64,000 nucleotides of DNA from Actinomadura alba (GTDB lineage: Bacteria > Actinomycetota > Actinomycetes > Streptosporangiales > Streptosporangiaceae). A program made the position numbers and the translations under genes. Within the stretch, counting starts at the first letter, position 1; the number at the start of each line of letters is the position of its first letter. Below the pieces are notes generated by a model. The model saw nothing but the letters and a program-made list of their open reading frames with translations, did no database searches and was not told where the DNA came from. Shown here one piece after another: positions 27,655-36,537 of the stretch. The DNA lies in NCBI RefSeq assembly GCF_014323705.1, contig NZ_JABVEC010000032.1:1-64000 (forward strand). Direction: 5' to 3'.

Positions 27655-28799
27655 GCGTACCCCCGGGTCGCGAAGGCGTGGAGCATGTCGTACTGCGCCG
27701 CCAGATCGTGCACGGGCGTTCCGATCGGGTCCTTGAAGAAGTAGGCCAGCTCGGGCAGCGGTCCCGCCCGGCCGGCGGCGTGCGCCGCCGCGACGAACCG
27801 CGCCAGGTCGAGTACGAGCGGAGCCGCGAGGGCCGAGTCATAGCCCTGCCAGGTGAACTGCAGGGTCATGCGGGCACCGAGGAAGCCCTGGAACGTCACG
27901 TGGTCCCACGCGGTCTTCTGCTCGCCGAGGTCGGCCACGTAGTCGATGTGGAGAGGCCCCTCGACGGGGTAACCGAGCGTCTCGTCGACCAGCCGGCGCT
28001 TGGACTCGAGCTTGCTCGCGGCCGTCGCCGGGTCGGCGAGGTTGGCGCCGTCACCGCCCCCGAGCAGGTTGGTCCCCGACCAGGAGCCCACGCGCAGGTG
28101 CCGGCCGGCGAACATGGGAGCGAGCGCCGCCTTGAGCAGGGTCTCGCCGGTCTTGCCGTCGCTTCCCGCGTACGGGACGGCGCGTACCCGAGCGAGCTCG
28201 GAGAGGGCCGGCAGCCGCGCTCCGACGGACGGTGTGAAGTCGACATGGCCACAGCCCGTGTCGAAGGCCGCGTAGGCGTAGCAGGCGCTCGCCGGCAACA
28301 CCATCGTGCCGTGGGCGATCGCGCGGGTGAGGTCGTCGAGCGTGGCGTGCTCGGGCCGGGCGGGCGTGGGCGGCTCGGTGGACGCGACGTTCACGACGAC
28401 CACCCGGTCCAGCCCATGCCGCTCGCGGAAGGCGGTGATGTCGGCGGAGAGCCGCCGCAGGGTCTCGGCGGGGTGCCGGGTCCGGCCGTCGGCGCCGCCG
28501 GTGACGATGTCGGCGTCGACGGCGGCCAGCTCGTCGGCCAGGCGCGCGGGCAGCCCGGCCGGGATCACGCCGGCCTGCGCGAGTCGTTCCGCCCGCTTGC
28601 CGAGCGGAATCCCGGAGAGGTCGTGACCGCCGAAGACGAGGTCGGCGAGGAGGGGCAGGTCGGCGGCCGGAAAGCCGGGCACGTCCGAGACCATGCCGAT
28701 GCGGTCGGCGAGTCCCGCGCGGATCGCCAGCGCGCCCGTGATCGCGGTGGTCGCCACCGATCCACGGGCACCGGCCAGCCACACCCCAGTACGCCCCAT
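27651..28799 (-). CDS. Inositol-3-phosphate synthase family protein
   Basis: The 382-residue enzyme has an N-terminal NAD-binding fold (GVWLAGARGSVATT, residues 5-18). The myo-inositol-1-phosphate synthase core includes GSDGKTGETLLKAALAPMF and SWSGTNLLGGGDGANL, with SKLESKRR supplying catalytic lysines. It would turn glucose-6-phosphate into inositol phosphate, or a related cyclitol. It is first in the Ebo-like operon. In cyanobacterial Ebo clusters this place is held by a dehydroquinate-synthase-like EboD, so a different cyclase seems to serve the same step here. ATG at 28799 has GGGAG eight bases upstream. Confidence 0.88.
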   Translation of the reverse strand: MGRTGVWLAGARGSVATTAITGALAIRAGLADRIGMVSDVPGFPAADLPLLADLVFGGHDLSGIPLGKRAERLAQAGVIPAGLPARLADELAAVDADIVTGGADGRTRHPAETLRRLSADITAFRERHGLDRVVVVNVASTEPPTPARPEHATLDDLTRAIAHGTMVLPASACYAYAAFDTGCGHVDFTPSVGARLPALSELARVRAVPYAGSDGKTGETLLKAALAPMFAGRHLRVGSWSGTNLLGGGDGANLADPATAASKLESKRRLVDETLGYPVEGPLHIDYVADLGEQKTAWDHVTFQGFLGARMTLQFTWQGYDSALAAPLVLDLARFVAAAHAAGRAGPLPELAYFFKDPIGTPVHDLAAQYDMLHAFATRGYA

Positions 28800-28922
28800 C
28801 GCGGCAACTCCCATCGATCCGATCACGTGCAGGCGCCCCCCAGAATCCGCTGGAAATGACACTTTGTCTAGATACTGATAGAAGTTTGGTTGGTCCTGCT
28901 AAAACTCTTTTCAGCGTTCACA

Positions 28923-28936
28923 AAAGTGGTTACGTT
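28923..28936. promoter_or_regulatory. Candidate ROK operator, copy 1
   Basis: AAAGTGGTTACGTT fits the palindromic pattern AA-n-GT-n4-AC-n-TT. It lies 65 bases upstream of the first ROK gene and 123 bases from the divergent inositol-phosphate synthase start. The same pattern is found at 30290-30303 and 51604-51617. Confidence 0.55.
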
Positions 28937-29001
28937 CCGAGAACAAACACTGACCAGTATCGAACTCGGCGATCAAGACGGGTCTGACACGGAGGACGAA
29001 C

Positions 29002-30189
29002 GTGACGCGGATGCCACTGCGTCCGGAGAACGCGCACCATGCGCGCTTGCTGCGGGTGCTGCGGGAAGGTCCCCGCTCGCGCGCCGAGCTCGGTGAGGTG
29101 GTCGACCTCTCCCGATCGACTCTGTCCGCCGAGGTGAACCGGCTGATCGAGCTCGGGCTCGTCGAGGCCGATGGTCTGGCCGCCTCGCGCGGGGGCCGCC
29201 GCTCCGGCATCGTCAAGCTCGCCTCGCGCCTGCGCTTCGTCGGCATCGACGTCGGCGCGACGTCCATCGACGTCGCGGTGACCGGCGGCGAACTGGAGAT
29301 CCTCGGCTCCGTGGGCGAGCCGTTCGACGTACGCGAAGGACCGGCGGTGGTGCTCGAGAAGGCGATGTCACTGCTCGGCAAGCTCCGTGACCAGGGCCTC
29401 GCACCGGAGATCCACGGCGTGGGCATCGGGGTGCCGGGCCCGGTCAGCTTCCGCGCGGGCGTCCCGGTGATGCCGCCGATCATGCCGGGCTGGGACCGGT
29501 TCCCGGTCCGCGAGGAGCTGAGCCAGGAACTCGGCTGCCCGGTGATGCTCGACAACGACGTCAACATCATGGCGCTAGGTGAACTGCACTCGGGACCGGC
29601 CAAGTCGGTGGACGACTTCCTGCTGCTCAAGCTCGGCACCGGCATCGGCTGCGGCATCGTCGTGGACGGGACGATCTACCGGGGGGTCTCGGGCAGCGCC
29701 GGGGACATCGGGCACATCCGGGTCGACGACACCGGTCCGCCGTGCTCCTGCGGTAACACGGGCTGCCTGGAGGCGTTCTTCGGCGGCGCCGCCCTGGCCC
29801 GTGACGCCGAGGTCGCCGCGAGATCCGGCAGGTCGCCGTACCTTGCCCAGCGGCTCGCCGAGTCCGGGATGGTCACCGCCGCGGACGTCACGGCGGGCAC
29901 GGCGGCGGGCGATCCGACGAGCGCGCAGCTCATCCGTGAGGGCGGTCACCGGGTCGGGCAGGTGCTGGCCGGCCTGGTCAGCTTCTTCAACCCGGGCCTG
30001 GTCATCATCGGGGGCGGGGTCGCGCAGATGGGCCATACACTGCTGTCGGAGATCCGCAGTGTCGTCTACCGCCGGTCTCTGCCGCTGGCCACCGGCAACA
30101 TGCCGATCGTGCTCTCCGAACTGGGCGCCACATCAGGTGTCATCGGAGCCGCCCGGCTCATCAGCGACCACGTCTTCTCCGCCGAGTAG
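29002..30189 (+). CDS. ROK-family transcriptional regulator, copy 1
   Basis: The 395-residue protein has an N-terminal winged helix (HARLLRVLREGPRSRAELGE, then LSRSTLSAEVNRLIELGLV). A ROK sugar-kinase-like domain follows, with ATP/sugar-site motifs GIDVGATSIDVAV and GVGIGVPGPVSF, LDNDVN, GTGIGCGIVV and the zinc motif CSCGNTGCLE. NagC/XylR-type ROK proteins repress sugar genes until ligand binds. GTG at 29002 follows GGAGG. It is a close paralogue of the next gene, which is 135 bases downstream. Confidence 0.92.
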   Translation: MTRMPLRPENAHHARLLRVLREGPRSRAELGEVVDLSRSTLSAEVNRLIELGLVEADGLAASRGGRRSGIVKLASRLRFVGIDVGATSIDVAVTGGELEILGSVGEPFDVREGPAVVLEKAMSLLGKLRDQGLAPEIHGVGIGVPGPVSFRAGVPVMPPIMPGWDRFPVREELSQELGCPVMLDNDVNIMALGELHSGPAKSVDDFLLLKLGTGIGCGIVVDGTIYRGVSGSAGDIGHIRVDDTGPPCSCGNTGCLEAFFGGAALARDAEVAARSGRSPYLAQRLAESGMVTAADVTAGTAAGDPTSAQLIREGGHRVGQVLAGLVSFFNPGLVIIGGGVAQMGHTLLSEIRSVVYRRSLPLATGNMPIVLSELGATSGVIGAARLISDHVFSAE

Positions 30190-30289
30190 AGCCGGTTCTC
30201 CGCCGAGGTCCCGCAACGAGCCGCCCGCTTTGTCCTTACGCAGACTTAAGATCGGCGGGCCTGGTGCAAAGGTATTCTCATCTCGAGCG

Positions 30290-30303
30290 AAAGTGGATAC
30301 CTT
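30290..30303. promoter_or_regulatory. Candidate ROK operator, copy 2
   Basis: AAAGTGGATACCTT matches AA-n-GT-n4-AC-n-TT and differs from copy 1 at only two positions. It ends 21 bases before the second ROK start codon, a position suited to autorepression. Confidence 0.6.
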
Positions 30304-30324
30304 CACGCTAGAGGGGGCGGTGTG

Positions 30325-31515
30325 ATGCGGATGACGTCTCGGCCGGAGAACAGGCACCAAGCGCGACTGCTCGGCCTGCTCCGCGACGACGGCCCGCGGT
30401 CACGTGCCGAACTCGGCGACGTCGTCAAGTTGTCGAGATCGAAGCTGGCCGTCGAACTCGACCGGCTGATCGATCTCGGCATGGTCGAAGCCGCCGGGCT
30501 GGCCGCCTCGCGTGGCGGTCGCCGTTCGGGGATCGTACGGTTGTCCTCGCGCCTGCGGTTCGTCGGGCTCGACATCGGCGCCACCTCGATCGACGTGGCC
30601 GTCACCAACGGTGAGTTGGAGATCCTCGGCCATATCGCCGAGCCGTGCGACGTGCGGCAGGGCCCGAACACCGTCCTCGATCGGGCGCTGGAACTCCTCG
30701 CCAAGCTCCGTGACCAGGGCCTCGCGCCGGAGATCCACGGGCTGGGCGTCGGCGTGCCCGGGCCGGTCAGCTTCCTCGAGGGCAGGCCGGTGGTGCCGCC
30801 CATCATGCCGGGCTGGGACCGGTTCCCCATCCGCGAGATCATCAGTCAGGAACTGGGCTGCCCTGTGCTCGTCGACAACGACGTCAACCTCATGGCCCTG
30901 GGCGAGCTGCACGCCGGGCTGGCAAAGTCCGTCGACGACTTCCTCCTCGTCAAGATAGGAACCGGCATCGGCTGCGGCATCGTCGTCGGTTCGGCGATCT
31001 ACCGGGGGGTCTCCGGCTCCGCCGGCGACATCGGGCACATCCGCGTCGACGACAACGGGCCCACGTGCGCCTGTGGCAACCCGGGCTGCCTGGAGGCGTT
31101 CTTCGGCGGCGCGGCACTCGCCAGGGACGCGCTCGCCGCGGCGCGCGCCGGCGACTCGGTCATTCTGGCCGAGCGGTTCGCCTCGGCCGGAGAGCTCACG
31201 GCGGCCGACGTGGCCCAGGCCGCCCAGGCCGGAGACCCGGTCGCCGTCGAGTTGATCCGCGAGGGCGGGCGGCGGGTCGGCCAGGTGCTGGCCGGGCTGG
31301 TCAGCTTCTTCAATCCCGGTCTAGTGATCATCGCGGGAGAGGTGGCCGGGGGGTTCGGGCACACCCTGCTCGCCGAGATCCGCAGCGTCGTCTACCGCCG
31401 GTCGGCGCCGCTGGCGACGGGCAATCTGCCGATCGTGCTGTCCGAACTGGGAGACACCGCCGGGGTGATCGGGGCGACCCGGCTCATCAGCGATCAGGTC
31501 TTCTCCGCCGCCTGA
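30325..31515 (+). CDS. ROK-family transcriptional regulator, copy 2
   Basis: The 396-residue paralogue of the preceding gene keeps the winged helix (ARLLGLLRDDGPRSRAELGD), GLDIGATSIDVAV, VDNDVN, KIGTGIGCGIVV and the zinc site CACGNPGCLE. Long stretches are identical to copy 1, so this looks like a fairly recent tandem duplication followed by separate specialisation. ATG at 30325 has GAGGGGG seven bases upstream; GTG at 30322 and ATG at 30331 are alternatives. The sugar isomerase gene follows by 31 bases and is probably co-transcribed. Confidence 0.92.
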   Translation: MRMTSRPENRHQARLLGLLRDDGPRSRAELGDVVKLSRSKLAVELDRLIDLGMVEAAGLAASRGGRRSGIVRLSSRLRFVGLDIGATSIDVAVTNGELEILGHIAEPCDVRQGPNTVLDRALELLAKLRDQGLAPEIHGLGVGVPGPVSFLEGRPVVPPIMPGWDRFPIREIISQELGCPVLVDNDVNLMALGELHAGLAKSVDDFLLVKIGTGIGCGIVVGSAIYRGVSGSAGDIGHIRVDDNGPTCACGNPGCLEAFFGGAALARDALAAARAGDSVILAERFASAGELTAADVAQAAQAGDPVAVELIREGGRRVGQVLAGLVSFFNPGLVIIAGEVAGGFGHTLLAEIRSVVYRRSAPLATGNLPIVLSELGDTAGVIGATRLISDQVFSAA

Positions 31516-31546
31516 ATGGGGGCGGCACAACCGCGTGGAGGTAAGA

Positions 31547-32554
31547 ATGCCCCGACCCATCACCCTGTTCACCGGACAGTGGGCCGATCTGCCGTTCGAG
31601 GAGGTCTGCCGGCTCGCCTCCGAATGGGGCTATGACGGCCTGGAGATCGCCTGCTGGGGTGATCACTTCGAGGTCGACAAGGCGCTGGCCGACGAGTCCT
31701 ACGTGCCCCGCAAGCTGGAGACGCTCGAGAAGCACAACCTCAAGGTGTGGACGATCTCCAACCACCTGGTCGGGCAGGCGGTGTGCGACGACCCGATCGA
31801 CGAGCGGCACCAGGGCATCCTGCCGGCCAGGATCTGGGGCGATGGCTCGCCCGAGGGCGTCCGGCAGCGGGCCGCCGAAGAGATCAAGGACACCGCGCGC
31901 GCGGCCGCCAAGCTCGGGGTGAACACGGTCGTCGGCTTCACCGGCTCCTCGATCTGGCACACGGTCGCGATGTTCCCCCCGGTGCCCGAGTCGATGATCG
32001 AGCGCGGTTACCAGGACTTCGCGGACCGGTGGAACCCGATCCTGGACGTGTTCGACGAGGTGGGCGTCAGGTTCGCGCACGAGGTGCACCCGAGCGAGAT
32101 CGCCTACGACTACTGGACGACGGTGCGGGCGCTCGAGGCGATCGGGCACCGGCCCGCCTTCGGGCTCAACTGGGACCCGTCGCACTTCGTGTGGCAGGAC
32201 CTCGACCCGGTGGGCTTCCTGTTCGACTTCAAGGACCGGATCTACCACGTCGACTGCAAGGACGCCAAGGTGCGCACCGGCAACGGTCGGCGCGGCCGGA
32301 TGTCCTCGCACCTGCCCTGGGCCGACCTGCGGCGCGGCTGGGACTTCATCTCCACCGGCCACGGCGACGTGCCCTGGGAGGACTCCTTCCGCGCGCTCAA
32401 CGCGATCGGCTACGACGGGCCGATCTCGATCGAGTGGGAGGACGCGGGCATGGACCGCCTGCTCGGCGCGCCCGAGGCGCTGTCCTTCGTACGCAAGCTG
32501 GTCGCCATCGAGCCGCCCGCCGTCGCCTTCGACGCGGCCTTCTCCTCGGACTGA
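31547..32554 (+). CDS. Sugar-phosphate isomerase/epimerase (TIM barrel)
   Basis: The 335-residue protein starts PITLFTGQWADLPFEEVCRL. Metal-binding segments include VRFAHEVHPSEIAYD, GLNWDPSHFVWQ, IYHVDCKDAKV and ISIEWEDAGMD, all typical of IolE/IolH-like xylose-isomerase-fold enzymes. Homologues are often linked to Gfo/Idh/MocA dehydrogenases and sugar ABC transporters. ATG at 31547 follows GGAGGTAAGA. With the adjacent ROK genes it probably serves the carbohydrate locus at 51.6-61.7 kb. Confidence 0.88.
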   Translation: MPRPITLFTGQWADLPFEEVCRLASEWGYDGLEIACWGDHFEVDKALADESYVPRKLETLEKHNLKVWTISNHLVGQAVCDDPIDERHQGILPARIWGDGSPEGVRQRAAEEIKDTARAAAKLGVNTVVGFTGSSIWHTVAMFPPVPESMIERGYQDFADRWNPILDVFDEVGVRFAHEVHPSEIAYDYWTTVRALEAIGHRPAFGLNWDPSHFVWQDLDPVGFLFDFKDRIYHVDCKDAKVRTGNGRRGRMSSHLPWADLRRGWDFISTGHGDVPWEDSFRALNAIGYDGPISIEWEDAGMDRLLGAPEALSFVRKLVAIEPPAVAFDAAFSSD

Positions 32555-32569
32555 CGTCACGAGCGCGTG

Positions 32570-32600
32570 GGCTCGTGGGCCCGATTCCGGCCCACGAGCC
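32570..32600. terminator. Bidirectional terminator hairpin
   Basis: GGCTCGTGGGCC and GGCCCACGAGCC form a perfect 12-bp stem with a 7-base loop. It lies 16 bases after the isomerase stop and 52 bases after the convergent prenyl synthase stop. Confidence 0.75.
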
Positions 32601-32651
32601 ATCCGCGCCGTGCGGGCCGGTCACGTGCCCGCGTCCGGGTCCGATGTCACC

Positions 32652-33707
32652 TCAGTGAGCGCGGTCGACCACGAACCTCGCCAGCGCGGCCAGCTCACCG
32701 GCCGCCGTGCGCTCGAGTTCCGGAGCCTCGAGAAGGCGCAGGGCCTCGTGGAGGTGCAGCTCGGCCCGCTCGCGGGTGTAGGCCAGGCCGCCGAGCTCCC
32801 GGACCAGTCCGGCCGCCCGCCGCAGGGTCACGTCGTCGGGACGCGCGCCGAGCAGAGAGGCGAGGCGGGAGGCGCCGTCGCCGCCACTGGCCAGCGCCGC
32901 GACGATGGGGAGGGTCTTCTTCCCGGATCGCAGATCGCTGAAGACCGGCTTGCCGGTGACCTCCGGATCGCCCCAGATGCCGAGGAGATCGTCAACGGCC
33001 TGGAACGCCAGCCCGAGATGGCGGCCCAACCTCGACATCGCGGCGGTCGCCGAGGGGGAGCCGCCACCGAGCAGTGCGCCGACGGCGGCGGCGCAGGCAA
33101 GGAGCGCGCCGGTCTTGCCCGCCGCCATCGCCTGATACTCCTCCACGGTGACCGCGTCCGGGCAGCTCCATGGCCGGCTTTCGAAGGCCACGTCCTCGGC
33201 CTGGCCACGGACCAGCTCCAAGAGCGTGGAGGACAATCGCCGGAGCGCCGCCGCGGCCTGCGGAGTGCCGGCCTGTGCCAGGGTGTCCATCGCCAGCGCG
33301 AGCAGCGTGTCGCCGGTGAGGACGGCCGGCCCGACGCCGTAGGCCTTCCACACCGTGTCGCGGTGCCTGCGGCGTTCGTCGCCGTCCATGATGTCGTCGT
33401 GCACGAGTGAGAACGTGTGGACCAGTTCGATGGCGACCGCGCCGTCAACGGCCGCCTCGGGACGCGCGCCCGAGGCTCGCGCGGCGAGCAGCACGATGGC
33501 GGGGCGCAGGCCCTTCCCGTTCTGGCCGACCCGGGAAGTGCCGTCGAGCTCGCGCCAGCCGAGCGCGAAACCGGCCATTTCGCCGATGTGCGGATGCAAT
33601 TGTTGGACGGCCCTCCGCAACACCGGGTCAACCAATCCGCGGGTCCGTGTCAGAATCTGCGTCACGTCACGCACTGTGGCTTGCGGCTGAGGCGTCTCAG
33701 GCGGCAT
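32652..33707 (-). CDS. Polyprenyl (probably geranylgeranyl) diphosphate synthase
   Basis: The 351-residue all-helical enzyme has the first Asp-rich motif DDIMD (D104, D105, D108) within LVHDDIMDGDERRRHRDT. The second Asp-rich motif is FQAVDDLLGIWGD, with GKGLRP as the IPP-binding basic site. It condenses IPP with allylic diphosphates. The small residues near the first motif and the diterpene cyclase genes next to it suggest a C20 product, which is inference. It is divergent from the P450-cyclase operon, 521 bases away. AGGAAG lies eight bases before the ATG. Confidence 0.9.
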   Translation of the reverse strand: MPPETPQPQATVRDVTQILTRTRGLVDPVLRRAVQQLHPHIGEMAGFALGWRELDGTSRVGQNGKGLRPAIVLLAARASGARPEAAVDGAVAIELVHTFSLVHDDIMDGDERRRHRDTVWKAYGVGPAVLTGDTLLALAMDTLAQAGTPQAAAALRRLSSTLLELVRGQAEDVAFESRPWSCPDAVTVEEYQAMAAGKTGALLACAAAVGALLGGGSPSATAAMSRLGRHLGLAFQAVDDLLGIWGDPEVTGKPVFSDLRSGKKTLPIVAALASGGDGASRLASLLGARPDDVTLRRAAGLVRELGGLAYTRERAELHLHEALRLLEAPELERTAAGELAALARFVVDRAH

Positions 33708-34228
33708 CGCGGGATCTTCCTACTGGCATCGTCGGCACTGAAAATCTGCCAAAGATCCTTTTCCCGTTTGGGCAATCATCTGAAACCTGTACTTGTACGG
33801 TTTTTATAGAATATACACACCGTAGTCGGTCGACTGCATATGGTGCCTCACCTTGCTGTGAGTGATGTCAGCGACTCCTCGCGCGACGGTTCGCAGGTCA
33901 AGATAGGTGATCAGAGTCACATCCAAGTGGATGAATATTGGATCATCTCTGATCTTGTAGCCCGAAGTCGGGCATGTGATACTTCGGTGAGCAACCAACG
34001 ACAGAAACAGCCCTGAGGTAAACATCTCCCTCTCCTGGAGGAAGCGTTGGTCACGAATGGGTTCGGTTCGAACTTGACTCCCCGGCCCGGCGACTGATTC
34101 CATTTCCCGCCCTCGGCTCCGCGACCCCTCCACCGAATGGCTAGTCTTCCATCGGCTTGTCCGTACTACGTTTTGTTGTGCGTTGCCTTATGGCATATTT
34201 TGCCGACCGCGGCATCAGGGAGTGAGCG
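33708..34228. other. AT-richer divergent intergenic region of the terpene cluster
   Basis: This 521-base stretch separates the prenyl synthase and P450 genes and is visibly richer in A and T than its surroundings (for example 33800-33830 and 34170-34205). It contains palindrome-like pieces and should hold divergent promoters. A 58-codon open frame at 33840-34016 (+) has no ribosome-binding site and non-native codon use, so I do not call it a gene. The base composition could mark a regulatory region or a transfer boundary. Confidence 0.5.
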
Positions 34229-35599
34229 ATGTCCACCGCTATTGGCGCCGGCCCGGCCCGAAAGGCCAGGCTCTTCCCCCTCTACCGGACGCTTCCGGGA
34301 TTCGTGCGAGACCCGCTCAGGCAGATCGAACGGATCAGCGAAGCCGCAGGCGGCGAGGTCCTGAGGCTGGACCTCGGAGCGTCCCGGCCCTTCCTGGTGA
34401 CGCGCCCTGATCACGTTCAGCAGGTTCTGCGGCGGGAGTCGGAGAACTTCGTCCGCGATGGCGTGTTCTGGAGGCCGTTGCGCGCCTTGATGGGCGACAG
34501 CATCCTCGCCGAGGGCGACGAATGGGAGCTCAGCAAGCGAGTGCTGCAGCCGGTCTTCACCACGCGCAATGTCAACGCGCTCACCGAGCTCATGGCGCAC
34601 GCGATCGGCGACGCGGTGGACAAGCTCGAAGAGCCGGCGCGCACTGGCCGGCCGATCGACGTGCTCCCCGAGATGAGCCGCATCGTCAACGAGACGGTGA
34701 TCAAGGTCCTGTTCGGAGACAAGATCTCTCCGGTCGAGGCGGACCGGATCATACCGGCCATGGATCAGGTCGCCACCTCCATCACGTTCCGGTTCCTGCT
34801 CCCCTTCGTGCCGCACTCGATCCCGTTGCCCGGCGACCGTGCCTTCCGCGATGCCGTCAAGGTCATGGACGAGACGTTGTTCGGGCTGGTCGAGAAGTAC
34901 CGGGAGGATCCCGGAGACGGTAAGGACGTCTTCACCGCGCTCTGCCATGCCCGGACGGCCGATGGCGGCGAGCTCACCGACCGGTGGGTGCGCGACAACC
35001 TCCTCGCCATGTTCGCCACCAGCACCGAGACCACGACCGTGGCGTTGAGCTGGCTCTGGCCGTTGCTCGACGACCATCCCAAGGTCGCTGAGAAGCTGCA
35101 GGAGGAGGTCGTCCGCGTGGTGGGCGACGAACGGGTCCGCCCGTCGCACCTGAGCGACCTGCACTATGTCCGCCGGACGGTTCAGGAACTGCTGCGCCTC
35201 TATCCGGTCGGCTGGATGTTCCCCCGGATCGCCACGAAGCCGACCAGCATCGGCGGCGTGCCGATCAGGCCGGGGAACACGGTACTGATCAGCCCCTTCC
35301 TCACTCACCGCCTCGAGAGCGTGTGGGACCGGCCCCTGGAGTTCGATCCGGACCGGTTCCTGCCCGAGCGCGCGGCCGGACAGCACCGGTACGCCTACTT
35401 CCCGTTCGGCGGTGGACCGCACCAGTGCATAGGCCGGCATGTCTTCAACGTGGAAGCGCAGATGATCCTCGCCAGCATCCTGAGCCGGTTCCGTCCCGCC
35501 CTGTCCGCGTCGGTACCCGCCATGCCCCGCATCGGCGCGACCCTCCGCCCAAGGCAGGCCCTCGAGATGAACCTGACCCCCATCCGGCGGTGCGCGTGA
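34229..35599 (+). CDS. Cytochrome P450
   Basis: The 456-residue P450 has the I-helix segment MFATSTETTTVALSW, with Thr in the oxygen-activation position. It also has the K-helix ExxR in QELLRLYP, the FDPDRFLPER meander and the heme loop FPFGGGPHQCIGRHVF with Cys400 as axial ligand. No membrane anchor is seen, so it is soluble and needs a ferredoxin partner not encoded here. Its stop overlaps the class I terpene synthase start (GTGA), so it probably oxidises the cyclised diterpene. AGGGAG lies seven bases before the ATG. Confidence 0.93.
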   Translation: MSTAIGAGPARKARLFPLYRTLPGFVRDPLRQIERISEAAGGEVLRLDLGASRPFLVTRPDHVQQVLRRESENFVRDGVFWRPLRALMGDSILAEGDEWELSKRVLQPVFTTRNVNALTELMAHAIGDAVDKLEEPARTGRPIDVLPEMSRIVNETVIKVLFGDKISPVEADRIIPAMDQVATSITFRFLLPFVPHSIPLPGDRAFRDAVKVMDETLFGLVEKYREDPGDGKDVFTALCHARTADGGELTDRWVRDNLLAMFATSTETTTVALSWLWPLLDDHPKVAEKLQEEVVRVVGDERVRPSHLSDLHYVRRTVQELLRLYPVGWMFPRIATKPTSIGGVPIRPGNTVLISPFLTHRLESVWDRPLEFDPDRFLPERAAGQHRYAYFPFGGGPHQCIGRHVFNVEAQMILASILSRFRPALSASVPAMPRIGATLRPRQALEMNLTPIRRCA

Positions 35600-36537
35600 C
35601 CGCGAAGGACGGCACGGATCCGTTGTGGGAGGCCGCAGTGGGTTCGTGGACGTCCGGCGATGCGCTACGCGAGGCGGTTTCGGCCGGAGTGGTCATGGCG
35701 CAAGCGGTGAGGTGCGCGCGTGACATGGCCGGCTGGGCGGAGAAGTATCCGACCCTGTTCTCCGCCAAGCCGATCGACGTGACGCTCTTCAACGGCGTCG
35801 CCTGCGCCAACGCCTTCGGTTCGCCAGGACTGACCGCGGGGGAGCTGCGCATGGTCAACCGCGTCTGCCTGTGGTATTTCGGCCTGGACTGGATGGTGGA
35901 CCACCTCGCCACCTCGCGTGCCGAGGTCGACGACATCGCCCGGCGCTGCCTGGACGTCGCCGACGGCGCGTCGCCGGCCGATGGCGACGAGCTCGCCTCC
36001 TTCCTCGCCGAGATCCGTGACGAGTTGGCCGCGAGCCCCACGTACTCGAGTTTGCGGGACGTGTGGCGTGACGAGCTGCGGCGGGCACTCGACGCCACAG
36101 CGCGCGAGTGGACCTGGAAGGCTCTGCGCGCCGCGGGGAAAGGAACTCCGCCGACCCTCGATGAGTACCTCGAGAACGCCGACAACATCGGATCGGCGTG
36201 GATCAATCTCTCCCACTGGATCGCGGGCGGCGACCGGCGTCTCCCGGAACACCTCGAAGAGCTCAACGCGGCCGGGCGCGAGGTGCAGAAGGTCCTGCGT
36301 CTCCTCAATGACCTCGCCACCTATGACCGGGACCTGTCCTGGGGAGACCTGAACGCGCTGATGCTCGGCGCCGACCGCGATGAGGTGACCCGGCACATCG
36401 CGCTCCTCGTCGGCCGCTGCCGGGAGCTCATCCTCCCTTTGCGAGCCCGATGTCCCGAACAGGCGGAGTACCTGGAGCGGCAGGTCGGTTTCAGCAGTGG
36501 CTTCTACGCGCACGGCGACTACTGGGGAACACTGTGA
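35596..36537 (+). CDS. Class I terpene synthase
   Basis: The 313-residue alpha-helical protein has an Asp-rich metal site LDWMVDH (D98 and D102, a DxxxD variant). It also has an NSE/DTE-type triad in NDLATYDRD (N238, T242, D246), which together bind the Mg2+ and diphosphate of the substrate. A late Tyr-rich segment (FSSGFYAHGDYW) closes the pocket. The product is unknown. The neighbouring class II cyclase suggests that it ionises a bicyclic diterpenyl diphosphate. GTG at 35596 overlaps the P450 stop by four bases, and its own stop overlaps the next start in the same way. Confidence 0.87.
   Translation: MTAKDGTDPLWEAAVGSWTSGDALREAVSAGVVMAQAVRCARDMAGWAEKYPTLFSAKPIDVTLFNGVACANAFGSPGLTAGELRMVNRVCLWYFGLDWMVDHLATSRAEVDDIARRCLDVADGASPADGDELASFLAEIRDELAASPTYSSLRDVWRDELRRALDATAREWTWKALRAAGKGTPPTLDEYLENADNIGSAWINLSHWIAGGDRRLPEHLEELNAAGREVQKVLRLLNDLATYDRDLSWGDLNALMLGADRDEVTRHIALLVGRCRELILPLRARCPEQAEYLERQVGFSSGFYAHGDYWGTL

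Noticed and set aside
33840..34016. 58-codon open frame on the plus strand in the same gap
   Set aside because: It lacks a ribosome-binding site, and its third-position GC content looks low compared with neighbours. I could not link it to any family.
33804..34133. 109-codon open frame on the minus strand upstream of the P450
   Set aside because: It has no ribosome-binding site, its protein shows no domain or repeat pattern, and it lies in the AT-richer control region. Chance is more likely.
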